Origin: Lagopus muta
Taxonomy: Eukaryota > Chordata > Aves > Galliformes > Phasianidae
DNA: 64,000 bases
Direction of reading: 5' to 3'
NCBI RefSeq assembly: GCF_023343835.1
Contig: NC_064447.1
Location: 15,005,501-15,069,500 of the forward strand
The notes beneath the pieces are model-generated. The model ran no database searches. It was not told the DNA's origin and saw only the letters and a program-made list of their open reading frames with translations. Below are positions 1 through 12,749 of this stretch, piece by piece. Every line of letters starts with the position of its first letter. The stretch's first letter is position 1. Position numbers and translations under genes: made by a program.

Positions 1-3000
1 TCTCCTCCATGGAAAAGAAGTAAAGCTTTTGCTTATTCTACACATTTTCAAGAATTCATCATTTTACAGAGCCTGAAAGTCTCTCTGATGCAAGTCTTAA
101 GCAGCAAGCACGCGCTGCCCTCCTAAGCAGCAGGGCTTCGAGGTCTGCTTCAGGAGGCAGATTGCTTCTCTTCTCCTTTTAGGCATGATACTGCCACACG
201 CAATCCCTCTGCCACATCTGATAACATACACCATCTTATTCTTTTAAAAGGCATTTAGGTAAAGGAAGAGTTACTCTACTTGGACACTACTATTGCTGCT
301 TGGTTCCTGAACACCGTAGCTGAGGGAACATTTATCTCCTTGTAATATCAAGTAACAAATTTAAAAGGGAAAATGATATAAACAGTGCATTATCATATGA
401 TGTCTAAAGGGAAATACACGATGCAGAGTTAATACCATACTTAATTCTCCACTTTCATCTTCTATATTCACAGTTCCATGCCAACAGTAAGAGTGTTTTA
501 TTTAAAAGCAAAGGAAAGAAATTGTCAATAGTTTCATATTTGGCATTTTTTCTTAAAAGAAAAGTAAGCAACTTCTTTGTGCTAAATAGCCTTGTCCACT
601 GGGTTTTCTTGTAGGGTTTTTTGTTTGTTTGTTTTTGCTGTGGGTATAACTACATTTCCCCATTGTTCTTTCATTGTGAAATATTTCAGGAAAATTCATA
701 TGAAATGAAGAGTGTTCGTGGTTTGTTTTGGTATAGAAGTAAACAAAATATAATGAAAGGCTATAGAAACTAAGCTCACCAACTCTGAGAAGTTTTCTCT
801 GCTCTAACATACACAAGTGTCTTACTTCAGCAGCAGATCCACTGACCTCAAGATGAAATGATGCAAGGAATTACTAAGTATGGCACAGACCTGCTCCCTG
901 TTTACAAGTCAACATTCTTATTCTCACATGCAGGTCTCTGTGTTTCTAAATAGTAAATAGAAAAATGGAATTACATAATTTACACCAGTTGTATCCTGTT
1001 CCCTTAAAAAAAATCAGCTCTTATAAAAAAGTCAGCTTACATCATCCATCACCTTATCTGATAAGCACTACTAGCCTTTACTTAGGTGAATTTGTTCATA
1101 AGAATTGAGAGAATTCCACTATTTCCTGTACCTCTGGGTAGGGGAGGGAAAAGAGACAATCTTAGCAAGGAAATAGATATCAAATCAGTCTCTGTATGAA
1201 TGTTTTTTGCTGCCAGCCAAAATGGAATAGCACTTACACTTCTGAATTGGCCTACCTAACACTCTCAGTGCATTACATTTTTGCTTATTAATAAGATTTG
1301 GGACAGAAAAAAAGCATAAGGGGTGCTAGTTTTGATTTGGGTTTGTTCTGCATGTTTTTTTTAATTGTAGAAATTAGTATTACAAAAGAAGGTGAATGCA
1401 AATACAGACTAGATATTATTTTAATTGCTGGTACTATTAACTATTTAAACTGATAAATTTAAGTACTGCAACTGCTTAAGTACTGCAACTTCTTTTTCAG
1501 AGTATTAGTAGTGTAAAATGAGGATGGAACGTTTTAGTTAAACACGCATTTGAGGATAAAAGGATACTTCAGTTCTTCACTCAATGAAAGATTTTTAGAT
1601 TGCCCAAAGGACTTACAAATCAATTCCTTTTACAAGTAATGCTATACCAGACCCACCCCACACAACTGTAATAGGAGTGTGAGAACTTTTGGGGAGGAAA
1701 AAAAAAAAAAGCTGTAGTACTGCTTCATCAGAAGATGACTAGCTATTATGTGCAGTGAGTGGGTGACTGTTTTTCCATGTGATCATGACTTTCCCAGTTG
1801 CTATAATCCTGATTTGAATGTTTTCACAGCAAGGAAGGTACAAGATCTCAGACAATGTTAAGTAATTAGGATAACACATGACCTTTCCAAGAACCACTTC
1901 AGAAACCTAATCTTTATGCACACATGACAGGGATCTCAGAATATTTTCTGGTCCCTCGTAATACTGTTTCCCAGAATATCAGAAGATAGAATATCATTTC
2001 AGAATACTTAACACCTGTACTTTAGATAGCAAATACAAAGAGCTTCTTCAGCAAGTATTTCTGTTAGTAGAAGTTGGATCTGTTTAAGCCAGGTATAAGC
2101 AGGGATGGCTACACCATTGCTTTGTCCTGCTTTTTGTTACAAGCTTTGACTTATTGCCTGCACAAAGACATCACAGAAATAGACTGAAGCATATGACAGC
2201 TTTTCACAAACAAGCTTCAGCCCCTTAGTTTAAGGGTCAGAGTTAAAAAATAAAGTGGGATCCACTTTATTTTTTATATTTATTTTGACTCAATTTTGCA
2301 GTCAGAATATTCAAAATGTCTAAAGGATTAATATACCTTGCTCAAAGAAAACTGGCTTTGCAGAATTGCCACTGACACACAGTATTGAGTGGACTAAAAT
2401 TTGTGATGTTTTGTTCTCAGTAGTATCCATATCAGCCAGTTTATAAATAGCAAATAACTTAGCGAACAGACAATTCCTTTGCAGGAGTTTTTGGTGGCTT
2501 TTTCCTGTACGTTCCATGATAAGCTGCCGTGATACGGCTCCAGGTGTTGAGTTGATTTCTTGAGCTACATTTCAAAGACTTTTCATCTAAGCTTTAAAGA
2601 TTGTGAACTACATCATCACCAGGGCAAGGGGAATTTTTCTGCCTCACTGCATGCCCAGTAGAAGGCATCCTTTTAATTGCACTGCATTTCTAAAGTTGCC
2701 CAAGACACTGGAGTTAATTTAGGCTCTTTAACGGAGAGATACCCTTTCTTTAATGCCTTCCCCCCCCCCCCCCCCCGCCTCTGCTTTACTTTCATGTGCT
2801 TGGGATTAGCATAAAAAAAATCAGATAGACTGCAAACTTGGCACACGTGTTATGCCTTGATTTTGAACTGCTGTGACAATCCTGGTTTGGAATACGTTGT
2901 TTAAGACACTGGGCTCTGTCCTAAGCTGCCCACTTGCCTGTCCACCACTAGGCAGCCTGTATCTGGAGTAGACAGCACACAGCATGCCTAACTCTAGGTG

Positions 3001-3755
3001 GGGGAGGTTCTCTTCGGTGTAACTCAGCCATTACACAGTGGATACAGAGTATAACACATTTATGGATGACAAGATCTTCATATTCTGTGTTAAAATTCTC
3101 AACAGTAACTGAAAAAACATTAAGCAATTCTACAATAGCATTTCCTTTTTGTCTCCCTCTTCCCTTCTACCCTGGCTCATTTTCACAGCTCAGATATTTT
3201 ACAAATAGCTCACACGCTTTCAAAGGCTGGGGGAGTAGGGAAGGTCCTGCCAAAACCATTTTGCAGCTGGAAAGGGAGAGCGAGATGACATTTGTTTACA
3301 TCTTCAGTTGAGAAGATAAAAACATTTTCCAGGCTTCAAAACAGTTGGAAGAGAAAACCTACCAGGCTTTCTATAATTCACTGTTTCTGGTTTCAGAATT
3401 TTTTCTTTTCCTATTCAACTACAGTGTATGTAGAAAGACTTGCTGGATATTACTGGGGAGTATGTCCAATGCAGCAGATAAAAACTGACTGCTCTGTGTG
3501 CACACTACCCTATTAATTTCTATTCTTCTTCAGTATGCATGCACTATGATAACCTCGGCTTGGGGAACCATAGAAGCCCTGCTCTCTGAAGTTGGTCTCA
3601 GTTACCTTGCAGGGGAATAAAGCCCGCCTGGCTGGGTGGACATATTGTTTAGGAACTCGTGGGCTTCTATTTTTTTATTTTTTTATTTTATTTTATTTTT
3701 TTTTTTTGAGAGGAGCGATGGAGGAAGGGACCCCGCACCCAACACTCAACCTTAC
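1..3755 (-). other. SHISA9: SHISA9 intron 1, 5' part (splice donor at 3754-3755)
   Basis: Non-coding DNA that follows the SHISA9 exon 1 splice donor when read on the minus strand. The donor reads TCCAG|GTAAG across 3760-3751, a near-consensus site. The stretch is AT-rich. It holds a C17 run (2760-2776), a T-rich tract (about 3669-3707), an A-rich tract near 1699-1710 and a 14-bp-arm hairpin at 2245-2275. I see no further exon: the short open frames here lack good splice sites and recognisable protein. Confidence 0.75.
2245..2275. repeat. Perfect hairpin with 14-bp arms and an AATAAA on each strand
   Basis: Arms at 2245-2258 and 2262-2275 are exact reverse complements around a 3-base centre (GAT). 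Each strand therefore carries AATAAA followed by AGTGG. It lies in SHISA9 intron 1. Its function is unknown; it could be chance or a relic of a foldback element. Confidence 0.8.
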
Positions 3756-4279
3756 CTGGACATGTGCTCCCGCTGAGGTCTGTGTGCCTTTTCCAGCCCT
3801 AGTTTGGTGAAGATTCCCACCAGCACCATAACTGCCACAACCCCACAGATAATGTAGACGATGAGGTTGGTTTTATCCCTGGTGGGGTCGTGCAGAGGGT
3901 CATCTATGCGGGAAGGAGGCTTCCCAGTGTTCATCCACAGCGGCGTCTCGTAGTTCGTGCAGGTGCTTTGATCCAGCCTTGTCTTCTTGAACTTGCAGCA
4001 AAATCTGAAGCCACAAGTGCCGCAGCAGAAGATGAACTCCCCCGAGCTGCAGTTAAAGGGAGGGTCCCACTGCCCCATCACGTCGAAGTAGCCCCTGCAG
4101 AAGTCCGGGGTGGGAGGTGGCTCGGAGGGGTCCGGTTGTTCCCCAAGGCTGGAGCGGTTTCCTCCCGAGAGCACCACGAAACTCCCCAGCTGCTGGCCGG
4201 CTTTCTCCTGAGCCCGACAAACCAGCGTAAGCAAGTCCGCCACCAAGTAACCGAAGAGCAGCCGAACGAAACCTTCCAT
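3756..4279 (-). CDS. SHISA9: SHISA9 (CKAMP44) coding exon 1, partial gene
   Basis: First coding exon of the Shisa-family protein that, in mammals, binds AMPA-type glutamate receptors at synapses and changes their desensitisation. The exon encodes 174 residues plus two bases of the next codon (phase 2), ending at a GTAAG donor. Start chosen at 4279-4277 because it has G at -3 and G at +4 and is followed directly by a hydrophobic signal peptide (about residues 4-22). The Shisa cysteine-rich domain spans about residues 60-110, with Cys 61, 77, 85, 86, 89, 94, 95 and 107. N-glycosylation sequons are at Asn41 and Asn76. One membrane segment lies at about 139-157 and a basic juxtamembrane tail begins at about 163. 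The cytoplasmic tail and PDZ-binding end are encoded by exons outside the window. The conserved block around the cysteines, the membrane segment and the sequence just after it is very close to mammalian SHISA9, and closer than I would expect for SHISA6, 7 or 8. Confidence 0.93.
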
Positions 4280-5420
4280 TCCGCCTCTCAGCCCCGGCTC
4301 AGCACCGCCGCCGCCGCCGCCGCTCGACTTGCTGGATGCTGCGCCGCGCCGGGAGCTGGACATAAAGGGCTCGGTCAACGGCCGGGCGCGCCTCAGCCGC
4401 GTTCGCCTTCAGCGCTACGGACGGCCCCGCGCGGGCCGCAGCCTCGCGCCTCCCTGCGCCGGAGGAGCCGAGCGAGCGGCACTTGTGGAGCGGGGAGCGC
4501 GGAGAGGGAGCACGCGGGAGGAGGAGGAGGAGGAGTGCGGGGGGCGGAGGTGCGGCGGCGGCGCGGGGCAGCGCGGAAGAGCGGGCTGGGAGCGGGGCGA
4601 GGGGCGGGAGCGCCGGGGCGAGGGCGCCGCAGGGGAGGGAAGGACCGGAGCGGGGCCGCCTCGCGCCGCCTGGCGCCCGCCTTCCGCTCCCCCGCCGAGC
4701 CCGGCGCGGCCCGTCGCGCGACTCCCTCAGCCGGCGCCCGCAGAGCCCCTGCCCGGAGCCCGGCGAGCCGAGGGGCAGCATCCAGCCGGCGGGGGAAGGC
4801 TGCCCCGCGGCGGAGCGTGAGGGAGAGGCGGCCCCGCCGGCCCAGCCTAGGCACCGAGGCGCCGGCGGACGCCCGAACGCCGCGGAACCGAGCGCGGCCC
4901 CTTTCCCCGGGCACCGCTCTGCATAGCCGCCCGTTCCCGCGCAGCCTCCCCCGCGGGGCTTTACTCGCGCCCAGCAGCCCCTCAAAAGGCGCCCGTCCCC
5001 CGCCGCGGATCCCTTACATAAGAGACTTCCCGCTTAGGTGGGCGCTCCCCACAGGTGCGTCTTCGAAAGCGCGGCAGCGCCTCCTCTCCCCGTCCTGCGC
5101 GCCACTCCGGGGTAACAGCCGGACAGGGCGGGGGGCCGCGCGGCGCCGGGCGGCTGCGGTCTCGCGCCCCCCTGCAGCGCGCGGGCTCCAGGCCCAGGTG
5201 CGCGCCGGAGTGCGAGGAGCGCTCCGCTATGCGCGCGCTTGGCGGTGCGGCTGGAGCTTCGCTCACCTGCGAGGGGCGGGCGGGTCCCGGCAGGGCGCCG
5301 CGCACGGGGCCGCGTCTCCGCTAAAGCGCGGGCATGGACGCGCGCTGCCCTCAGGTAGCGCGTTACCCGTGCTGCGCGGCTTGCGGCGGGGCTATGCGTG
5401 TGGCTGCTAAACGTGAGCTG
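3890..5420 (-). promoter_or_regulatory. SHISA9: CpG island covering SHISA9 exon 1, 5' UTR and promoter
   Basis: About 1.5 kb of dense CpG and GC-rich sequence, sharply different from the AT-rich flanks. It covers exon 1 and extends upstream of it on the minus strand, as expected for a CpG-island promoter. Visible inside are a (CCG)n run at about 4305-4322, a purine run of GAG repeats at about 4515-4535, and many GC-box-like CCGCCC and GGGCGG strings. No convincing TATA box was seen, so the transcription start cannot be placed. Long open frames on both strands here are a by-product of few stop codons in GC-rich DNA. Confidence 0.85.
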
Positions 5421-5429
5421 CCCCTGCAC

Positions 5430-8400
5430 GTCAGTTATTTAGAAATCTCGTTACAATGTCGGTCGGGCTGGCTTCTAGGGACGCAGTAAGGCTGCCCGTG
5501 AGACTCTGAATTAAAATAACTTCCCCCAAACACGGCATTGACTCTGGGAAAGAGTTTTTAGCCATTCCTTGCCGCTTGACTCCATCATCCCACCGTTTGC
5601 TTTGGCAGCGACCTGCACGAACAGCAGTGGTATTATCCTGAATGCTATGCTGCCACCAAATGTAGGAAACAAGCCCGTTATGGCGGGATGTAGCCGTGTG
5701 GGCCGGGTTAGGAGCAGCTCCCCCGATCCTCAGGGACACGTCTGGATGGCCTCAGCTCGGGGAGAGGGGCTGCGTGGCCGCTGCTCCCCAGGAACTCGGA
5801 CCAGGTTCGTGTGGGTTTGCGAAGCAGTAGTGAACGGAGAGGTGAGGCAGAGGACAAAGCAGACGTTTGGAACTGGAGAGGGCTGTCGTTAGCTAATTGC
5901 GATCCTTTGCTTTCTCTTAAAAATAGACTCCAAGTACAATGTGATGATTCCACCAAACGGGTTGGCAGAAAGCCTTCCTGCAGGTCAGAAAGCCCCTTTA
6001 TTCCTCAGCAGAGGAAAACAATTGGTCTCAGCCAAACCAGCCTTTTTGTTAATATTTAATTCTTAACACCTCCACCTCATCAACATCCCCTTTCAAGTCT
6101 CCTCTGAAATCATATCATTCCTCTCTTGTGTATACTTCACTCTGCTGTTATTTATTATTTAACACTTTGTGATGCAATTTGTGCTGAAGGTACAGCACAA
6201 AAGTGAATCATACTGTTGTATCTGTATACTTTTAAAGGCCAGTCTTGTCAGGTGCATAAGATTATACAAGCTCCCCTGTTTGCTGAAAAGCTGCTTAAAT
6301 ATTTTGCATGATTAGTGCCATGCACGTGCAGAAATAATAGCATCAAAAATGATTTATTCTGTAGGCCATTAATCCTGACTGGCTATGGTATGCATTCCTT
6401 GTTTGGTAAGTTCCTGGGGATTTCCTTGGGCATTGTGCAACCCCAACAAAGTATTTAGGCTAGAATCTAACATGTGGTGGACACAGTTCCACCAGATCAG
6501 GATCTGACTCTAAATGCGTGTCCTAGGAAATGGAGGTCAGAACTAGGGAAGAAAAAAAAAAAAAAAAGGAGAGTTATTCAAAGCTTTTTGAAAAAGTGTT
6601 TCCTGTGACAGCATAAGACCTATTGAACTCAGAACCCATTAATCCTATTACCCTAATAAATCATAAATTACTCTAATTATGCCCGATGTTCCTGTTAGTA
6701 ATATTAGTGAAGTTATTTTCACCACGATATCTCTTAGAATTGTAAGGGTGAGCTCGACTTATTCTTGACTATATTGTGAGGGCCCCCCCCCTTTTTTTTT
6801 TTTTGCCTGCTGCAGTGTGTTATAATGCTTTCCTAGTGTGCAGTTGTCAAATTATCTATGTGATCAAAATATATAACCATTGAGCGTAACAATGGAAATA
6901 ACAGAACTAAAACTGAGAGAAACAGGCTTTTCATACCGTACTGGGGCATGTATTGGGTCATTGCATGATTTTCTGAAGTTTTTTTTTTTCAATTAAAACT
7001 GTAAATAAACTTTGATTTCAGTTGTCTTTATGAAGCTGAGAAACACAAAAGATTTCACAATATAGCATCAGGACTGTGTTTTCTAGACATCCCTTTTGTC
7101 ACTGCATTGAAGTAAGTAATAATTACTTATTTTTTCTATAGCTTAATTCCACAACTAATGTATTTTGCCTCTGGAACAATTGAGAACATGAAGTTTCAAC
7201 CCACAGAGCATGTCTTTACTCAAGCACATATCCACTTAGCTAAGTGAAGTACTTAACTGTAGGCACAGACCTTCCACAAAGCACATTAGTCCTCTTATAC
7301 TTCTCTATTGAGAATGAGACTTTCACACGTGAATCAATGGCAATATTGCTTGTTCCATTTTAATCTAGAAAACAGGTTTTTGGGGGGACGTATATAGCAT
7401 TGTATAGCCATTTCTTAGTGGAAATTAAACAAACATATTACACCTTCATACTTTGCACAGATATGTGTGTATTATATATGTTATGTTTTGTATGAAACAT
7501 TAGAACTGATTCTCGCAAGCTTTTATGTAAATAAGTGATTTTGAAAAAGTAAAATTAAGAAAGAGAACACATGTTAACCTGAACACTGAGGTGGAGATTA
7601 ATCTGAAGAATACTGAACAATTAAAACACAGAGCAATTGCAATGATCATGCTTAAAATTCACTATTTCATTTTGTAAATAATAATACTAATCTTCATGCA
7701 ACCTCTGAGTATTTCCTAAGGAAAGACTGCCTGCTGGAGAGAATGGTCCTCTGCCAAGCACTGAGCCACTGGAGTCTTCTGGTCAATCATTAATTCCAGA
7801 GAAATGTCATGTAGTTCAATCATTATTAACAGGCTCTCCATAACCAAGAATATCTGTCAGAAAAGGTAGGCAGGCCTGATCTCAGACAGTATTGATATGA
7901 AGAGTACTTTGTGATAAGCAGTTCCATGTGGAAACTAGAATTAAGCAGTGTCTTAACCTGTCTGCTTCCTATGTATTCATTTTGTACTCCAATGGAATAT
8001 TTGGATGTATAGACATGAAATGTACTATGGCTGGAAAACAAAACAGATGATAATTACATGAGGCCAAGTGGCAGCATACTTATAATTACTAGTTTTTAAC
8101 AGTATACTTAAATGTTAGAATATGTCTGTTGTCGAGTAATAAGGTAACATGAGACATACAAATTAGCCAACACGAGTTGAAGAAGCAACAAAATGTATTT
8201 AACAAGGAGGCTGCTTGAATTCATAGCAACCTAGAACATCTTACAAACATTACACGTCATATTGAGTACTTCTTTAGTTACTGTCATCAAAATACAGCTT
8301 GCACATAGCAAAGGGATCACCAGCAAGAGAATTTACTAAGCCACGAGGTGCCTCATGAATGAAAAATCATGATTTGTTTTCATGACTCACTGAGGAGTAA

Positions 8401-10860
8401 AAACAGTTTATTGCAATTCTACAATGTAGTGATTACCCTTATCACCAAATATTTTTCTCCACCATCTTATTGTAAAACCAAAACCAAAGTAATAGTATGT
8501 GTTGAGGTAGGGAAGGGGACTTTAACAGTGTTTATGTTTGGAAGGGATTTAATGAAATTCTGACAGCTCTTGTAGCTTCAGTTTAACTCACAGGAAGTAG
8601 TTTAAATCAGAAAACAAACAAAGAAAAAAGATAAATAAAGAAGGCAAATGGAATACTTTTAAATGTAGAAGAGGCAACGCGTATACTGATGCGTGTACTG
8701 TCTTCAGTATACATCAGGGAAAAGTGCCAAAATGCCACTAGAGGCTGAAAAATGCCTTGTGCTCTCAGCTTTGCCTGTTGCACAGCTATTCCTCTAATTT
8801 TGACCAGGGAAAGCTGCCAGTCATTTTCTCTCTTTGGCAAGATTGATGTTGTTTTTGAATTGTAACAGTATTGCGAGTACTAGTGAACTAAGTGTGTTTC
8901 TACTTGATTTAAATTAGATTGCCACAGAATTTACATCTGGAAGGATTGACTAAGTGTCTAAGAATTACTGCAGCTGGCAAAGAAAGCTCTGCAGATCATT
9001 CCAGACTCTGAACAGCAAAATCTTTATATCTTGTTTCCAAAAAAAGAAAAAAGGGCTACAGAGGATCAAAACCGTGGACCTGCTTTTGTAGCCTTCCAAC
9101 TGAAAACCAAGCTACCTTTGTTCCCTTGAGTTCAACTTTTCAAGGCAGAAAGAAAGCCTTTCTAAACAGAACTAAAATAGCAATAAAAATTTTCAAGGTT
9201 AAAGGCAGTATAATAGGCTGTATACTGTGCCTTAGTATACAGAAGCTGTGCTTAGGCAAAAAAAGAGGACAGAGCAGAGAAAAATTTTTAATCCCCTACT
9301 GTCAGGCTCTGGCATACATTAGAACAGCTAAGAGGCTACATAGCAGTGTCTAGAAGGTAGACTAAAATGTTCTTTCCCCAGGCCTGGAACTTCTACGGCT
9401 GGAAGCCAGTATATGAAGTCCAATTAGTGAACCAGTTATAGTCTGTCCATTCTAGCACTACTGACTCTCAGGGGCTAAAAGTGAGCTGTGAAGCTCAGAG
9501 GTGAGTAACTTGCTCTTCACAGAAATGTAAAGTTTCTGTATGACATAATTTATAAGGAATTCAGTCACCTTGTATTTTATGTGTCTTCCAAAGTGTATTA
9601 GGGCAGGAAATGAAAATCAGAAGTTCTTACTGAACATTAGACCTTTTCAGTGTGTTTTCCTAATAATAAGCCTTAGTTATAAAGACAACTATCCATGGAT
9701 AGCTGTAACAACATGCCCACCCAAGAAATGAAATATTCTGGATCTTATATGTAGTAATAACAGATAGATGTAGGATTTCTCCTATTTGTGAAGAAGGAAA
9801 AGAAAATTTCTCTGACAGGTTCATTTTTAAAGGATGTTAACTGCTATGACACCCAAGATTTTCAAATAAATGATAAGACAGATAAAATAAAGGATACAAT
9901 AAAGGAACGGCAGTTGGAGTTCTGTGATTCTTTTTTTGATTACGTGACACCGCAGTTTTCATGTGACTATCAGACTCACTCACACGATTACCAAGCAAGT
10001 GCCTGGCTGAGAGTGTCAGACTAGTTGCCAAAGACTACAGTCCAACCCAGTACCTATGAAATTAACACCCATCTTTCTATTGACTTAAAATGAAAACTGC
10101 ACTGGGTGATTTTGTTCAGATTCTGAATAATCACAGCTTGCACTAAAATCACCAGATATCTGAGTGGTCAGTACTTCTGAAAATCTGGTCACATATTTGA
10201 AAGCCCAGTAATGAATGCAGTGACTAAATTTAGGCACATGTATGGGAAAACTGTTGACATGCACAAACACACATACAAGTTCCAGGCCATCTTTTAGGCA
10301 GATGGTAATAACTGTCTGTTCTCGACTCCACATGACAGCCAATGTAAAGAGAAGTACTGAAGCTCAGTCCAAGGGGAATTGTTTCTCCTTCCTCCAGGCA
10401 GATAGCCAGCGAGACAGCATAATCTATCAACCAGACATAGTGACATGAAGATCATGAAGGTGGGAAACTAAATGCAGTTTCATGTGCTTACTTTCTAGAG
10501 ACAATTCTGCTAGTGTTTGTGGGATTCATAACTGCTATTTCTTAGCACTCAGATAGTGCAATTATAATTACCTCAAGTATCTGTCTAGAACATCTATCTT
10601 GGTATTGTGTTTTACATATCTTGAAGGAAAAGACACCAATCCAGTCTCTTTGCAATTTGCATCATGTCAATAGTTCACTGAAAAGTAACTACTGAAAGTA
10701 AATAATGTGCTCTGTAAAAACAAAACAAAACAAAATTAATAAACTTTTTTCACACAACTGATGGACATCAGGATAACTTAAAGGATTTTAACTGTAATGT
10801 GAAAACATTAGGGAATCTTGAAGCGGTATAAGCCGATGATGAGAGCAGATATCAGTGGTA
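5430..10860. other. Intergenic DNA between SHISA9 and CPPED1
   Basis: AT-rich, with no supported gene. Contents seen: A-rich tract at about 6552-6567, C9T13 tract at 6783-6804, and two short perfect hairpins built on GTATAC (8681-8712 with 9-bp arms and a 14-base loop; 9218-9242 with 9-bp arms and a 7-base loop). The left end (about 5430-5950) is still moderately CpG-containing and may be the shore of the SHISA9 island. Confidence 0.6.
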
Positions 10861-10869
10861 TCTTGTCAG

Positions 10870-11066
10870 GGGAAGGTCAGATCAAATAAGGGAAAGGTTC
10901 TTCACCTTAGGTGGTCTGGCACTGGAACAAGCTCCCCAGGGCAGTGGTCACAACCCGAGCTGCCAGAGTTCAAGGAGTGTTCCAACACTGCTCTTAGATG
11001 CATGGTTTGAATTTTGGGTGGTCCTTTGTGGATCTCATCCAACTCAGGATATTCCTTGGTTCTACA
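10870..11066 (+). mobile_element. CR1 LINE, short 3' fragment
   Basis: Reads in the CR1 direction on the plus strand. The stretch from the AAGGTTCTTCACC-like motif through the 'cactggaacaagctccccaggg' region (10920-10942), then 'ttcaaggagtgttccaaca', to 'ccaactcaggatattcc' is the characteristic CR1 3' end. Heavily 5'-truncated, as most avian CR1 copies are. Confidence 0.85.
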
Positions 11067-12745
11067 CAGCTGATAGAAAATAGCAGATTATGTCAAACCT
11101 GATAAATATAATCTAATTTTAATAACACATTTAGGATATCTGCTCCCCAGCACATGAATATGAGATGAAAATAAAGTGGAACACATTAATATAAAATGCT
11201 GGCAGATCAGAGTACTGTTTTCGGAATGGTTTGTTTCATCTGCATATTTGTATAGGCAAGTGACATGGGAGTAAAATGTAAAGAAGCTGCAATAATTACA
11301 CATCTGTATAATATGGAAATGGTGTATATTTAGGGCCAGTTGTAACTGAATATTTAGTAAAAGAACAACTTTCAATTTTCTTGGGGGTGTGTGGGAATTA
11401 GTCTGTCATTCACTCCCACACATCTGACAGAAAGCTGGCCTCTTTAAAGTAATGTAATTTATATACACCTTGAAATATTAAATATGATTTTACAGTTTCA
11501 CGAATTCTCCCTGTGAATATAGTGATTGTTCTTTAAAAGAAAAAAAATATTAAATTTAAAAAGGAAATCACATGTAATTTCTGTGCAAAGTAGAACAATT
11601 GAAGTGAGCCTTGAGAATATGATGAAGAAACAGATTATTTCAATGCCTGAATAACCAGATCACTTTTCACTGCAAGTATTTTAATACACAAAATGACCAC
11701 AAGTGAAAAAGAGCAGAGATCTTACAATACCAAATTATCTCACTTGTTTCTCTCATGATGTTTAGCTTAAGTTAAAAAAAACATTTGTATAGCAAGACCA
11801 GAAATAGATTCTCCATGCAAAGACTGAATCTGTATCCAGTTTTCAGTCTTTTCATCTTATTGCAAAAGATATTTGGGGTATTACGTCTGGTGGTTGTCAT
11901 TAATTACTTATTGATAGCTGTACGCAGAGGACAAAATCTCATTAGTGTTAAAAGGAATATTACCCTGAAGAGAAGATTTCACTGTGAGGATCAAGATTTG
12001 ATCCTCAAATTTATTCTCATTGAGGTGTTTTTAATAGGATACAAAATTCCTTTGGTTGCAATGGGATCACTTTATAAAGTTGGTATAAGGTTCACGTTAT
12101 TCATAGTGAAAGAAAAAAAAATAACATTAAAGGATCTAAAAAAAAAAAAAAAAAAGCCACCGAAAAATGTTAGACAAAAATAACAAAGATAAGGGCCAGA
12201 TTATCATGCATATTATGTAGAAGGAATATGGAAATATTTAAGGAGTATTTCACATACAGTGCACCCTTAAGCACCAGCTTAGATAGCTATATACTGCTCA
12301 AAATGTATTCAGATAGAGCTCTGGTTTCTATGTCCATCAGCACACTGAAGCCCAAGGGAGGCATGGTCTGCCGGCAGAGTGATAAGGACAGCTCTGCAGC
12401 ACATAGGCTGAAAGTAGCTGTTTGCACTGCTAGGGAAGCCAATGAAAATCAGCAATCTTTGTCGCTACCTTCCTGCCTACATCTATCCTAAGCAACTTTT
12501 GTGCACCTTGCCAGTGTAAGAATGAAGGCTGCTTTTGTCTGACCTCATGACCTTTCATTATAGTTACACTCCACAGGGACAAGAGAAGACTCATCTCTGT
12601 GCCATACATATATAAATTTTTCTTGGCAGCTGGCATAAAGCCATGGAGTTAATTCCCTATGATACTGGAACAATTACAAATCTCAGCTCCTTCAGAGTAA
12701 AATGTAAATTTCATTATTTTCACCTTATTTCACAGCAGTAATAAT
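11067..12745. other. Intergenic DNA without a supported gene
   Basis: AT-rich. It holds a perfect hairpin at 11985-12007 (10-bp arms, loop GAT) and an A-run near 12140-12155. An open frame at 11785-12183 (132 codons) ends in the lysine-rich translation of that A-run. It has no recognisable domain and I do not call it a gene. Confidence 0.55.
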
Positions 12746-12749
12746 GAGA

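Noticed and set aside
3890..5410. 506-codon open frame on the plus strand over the SHISA9 CpG island
   Set aside because: Low-complexity Arg/Ala/Gly/Pro translation, antisense to a well-supported exon, and several other long frames overlap it. Expected in GC-rich DNA with few stops.
11785..12183. 132-codon open frame
   Set aside because: Its end is the translation of an A-run. No domain, no homologue recognised and no CpG promoter.
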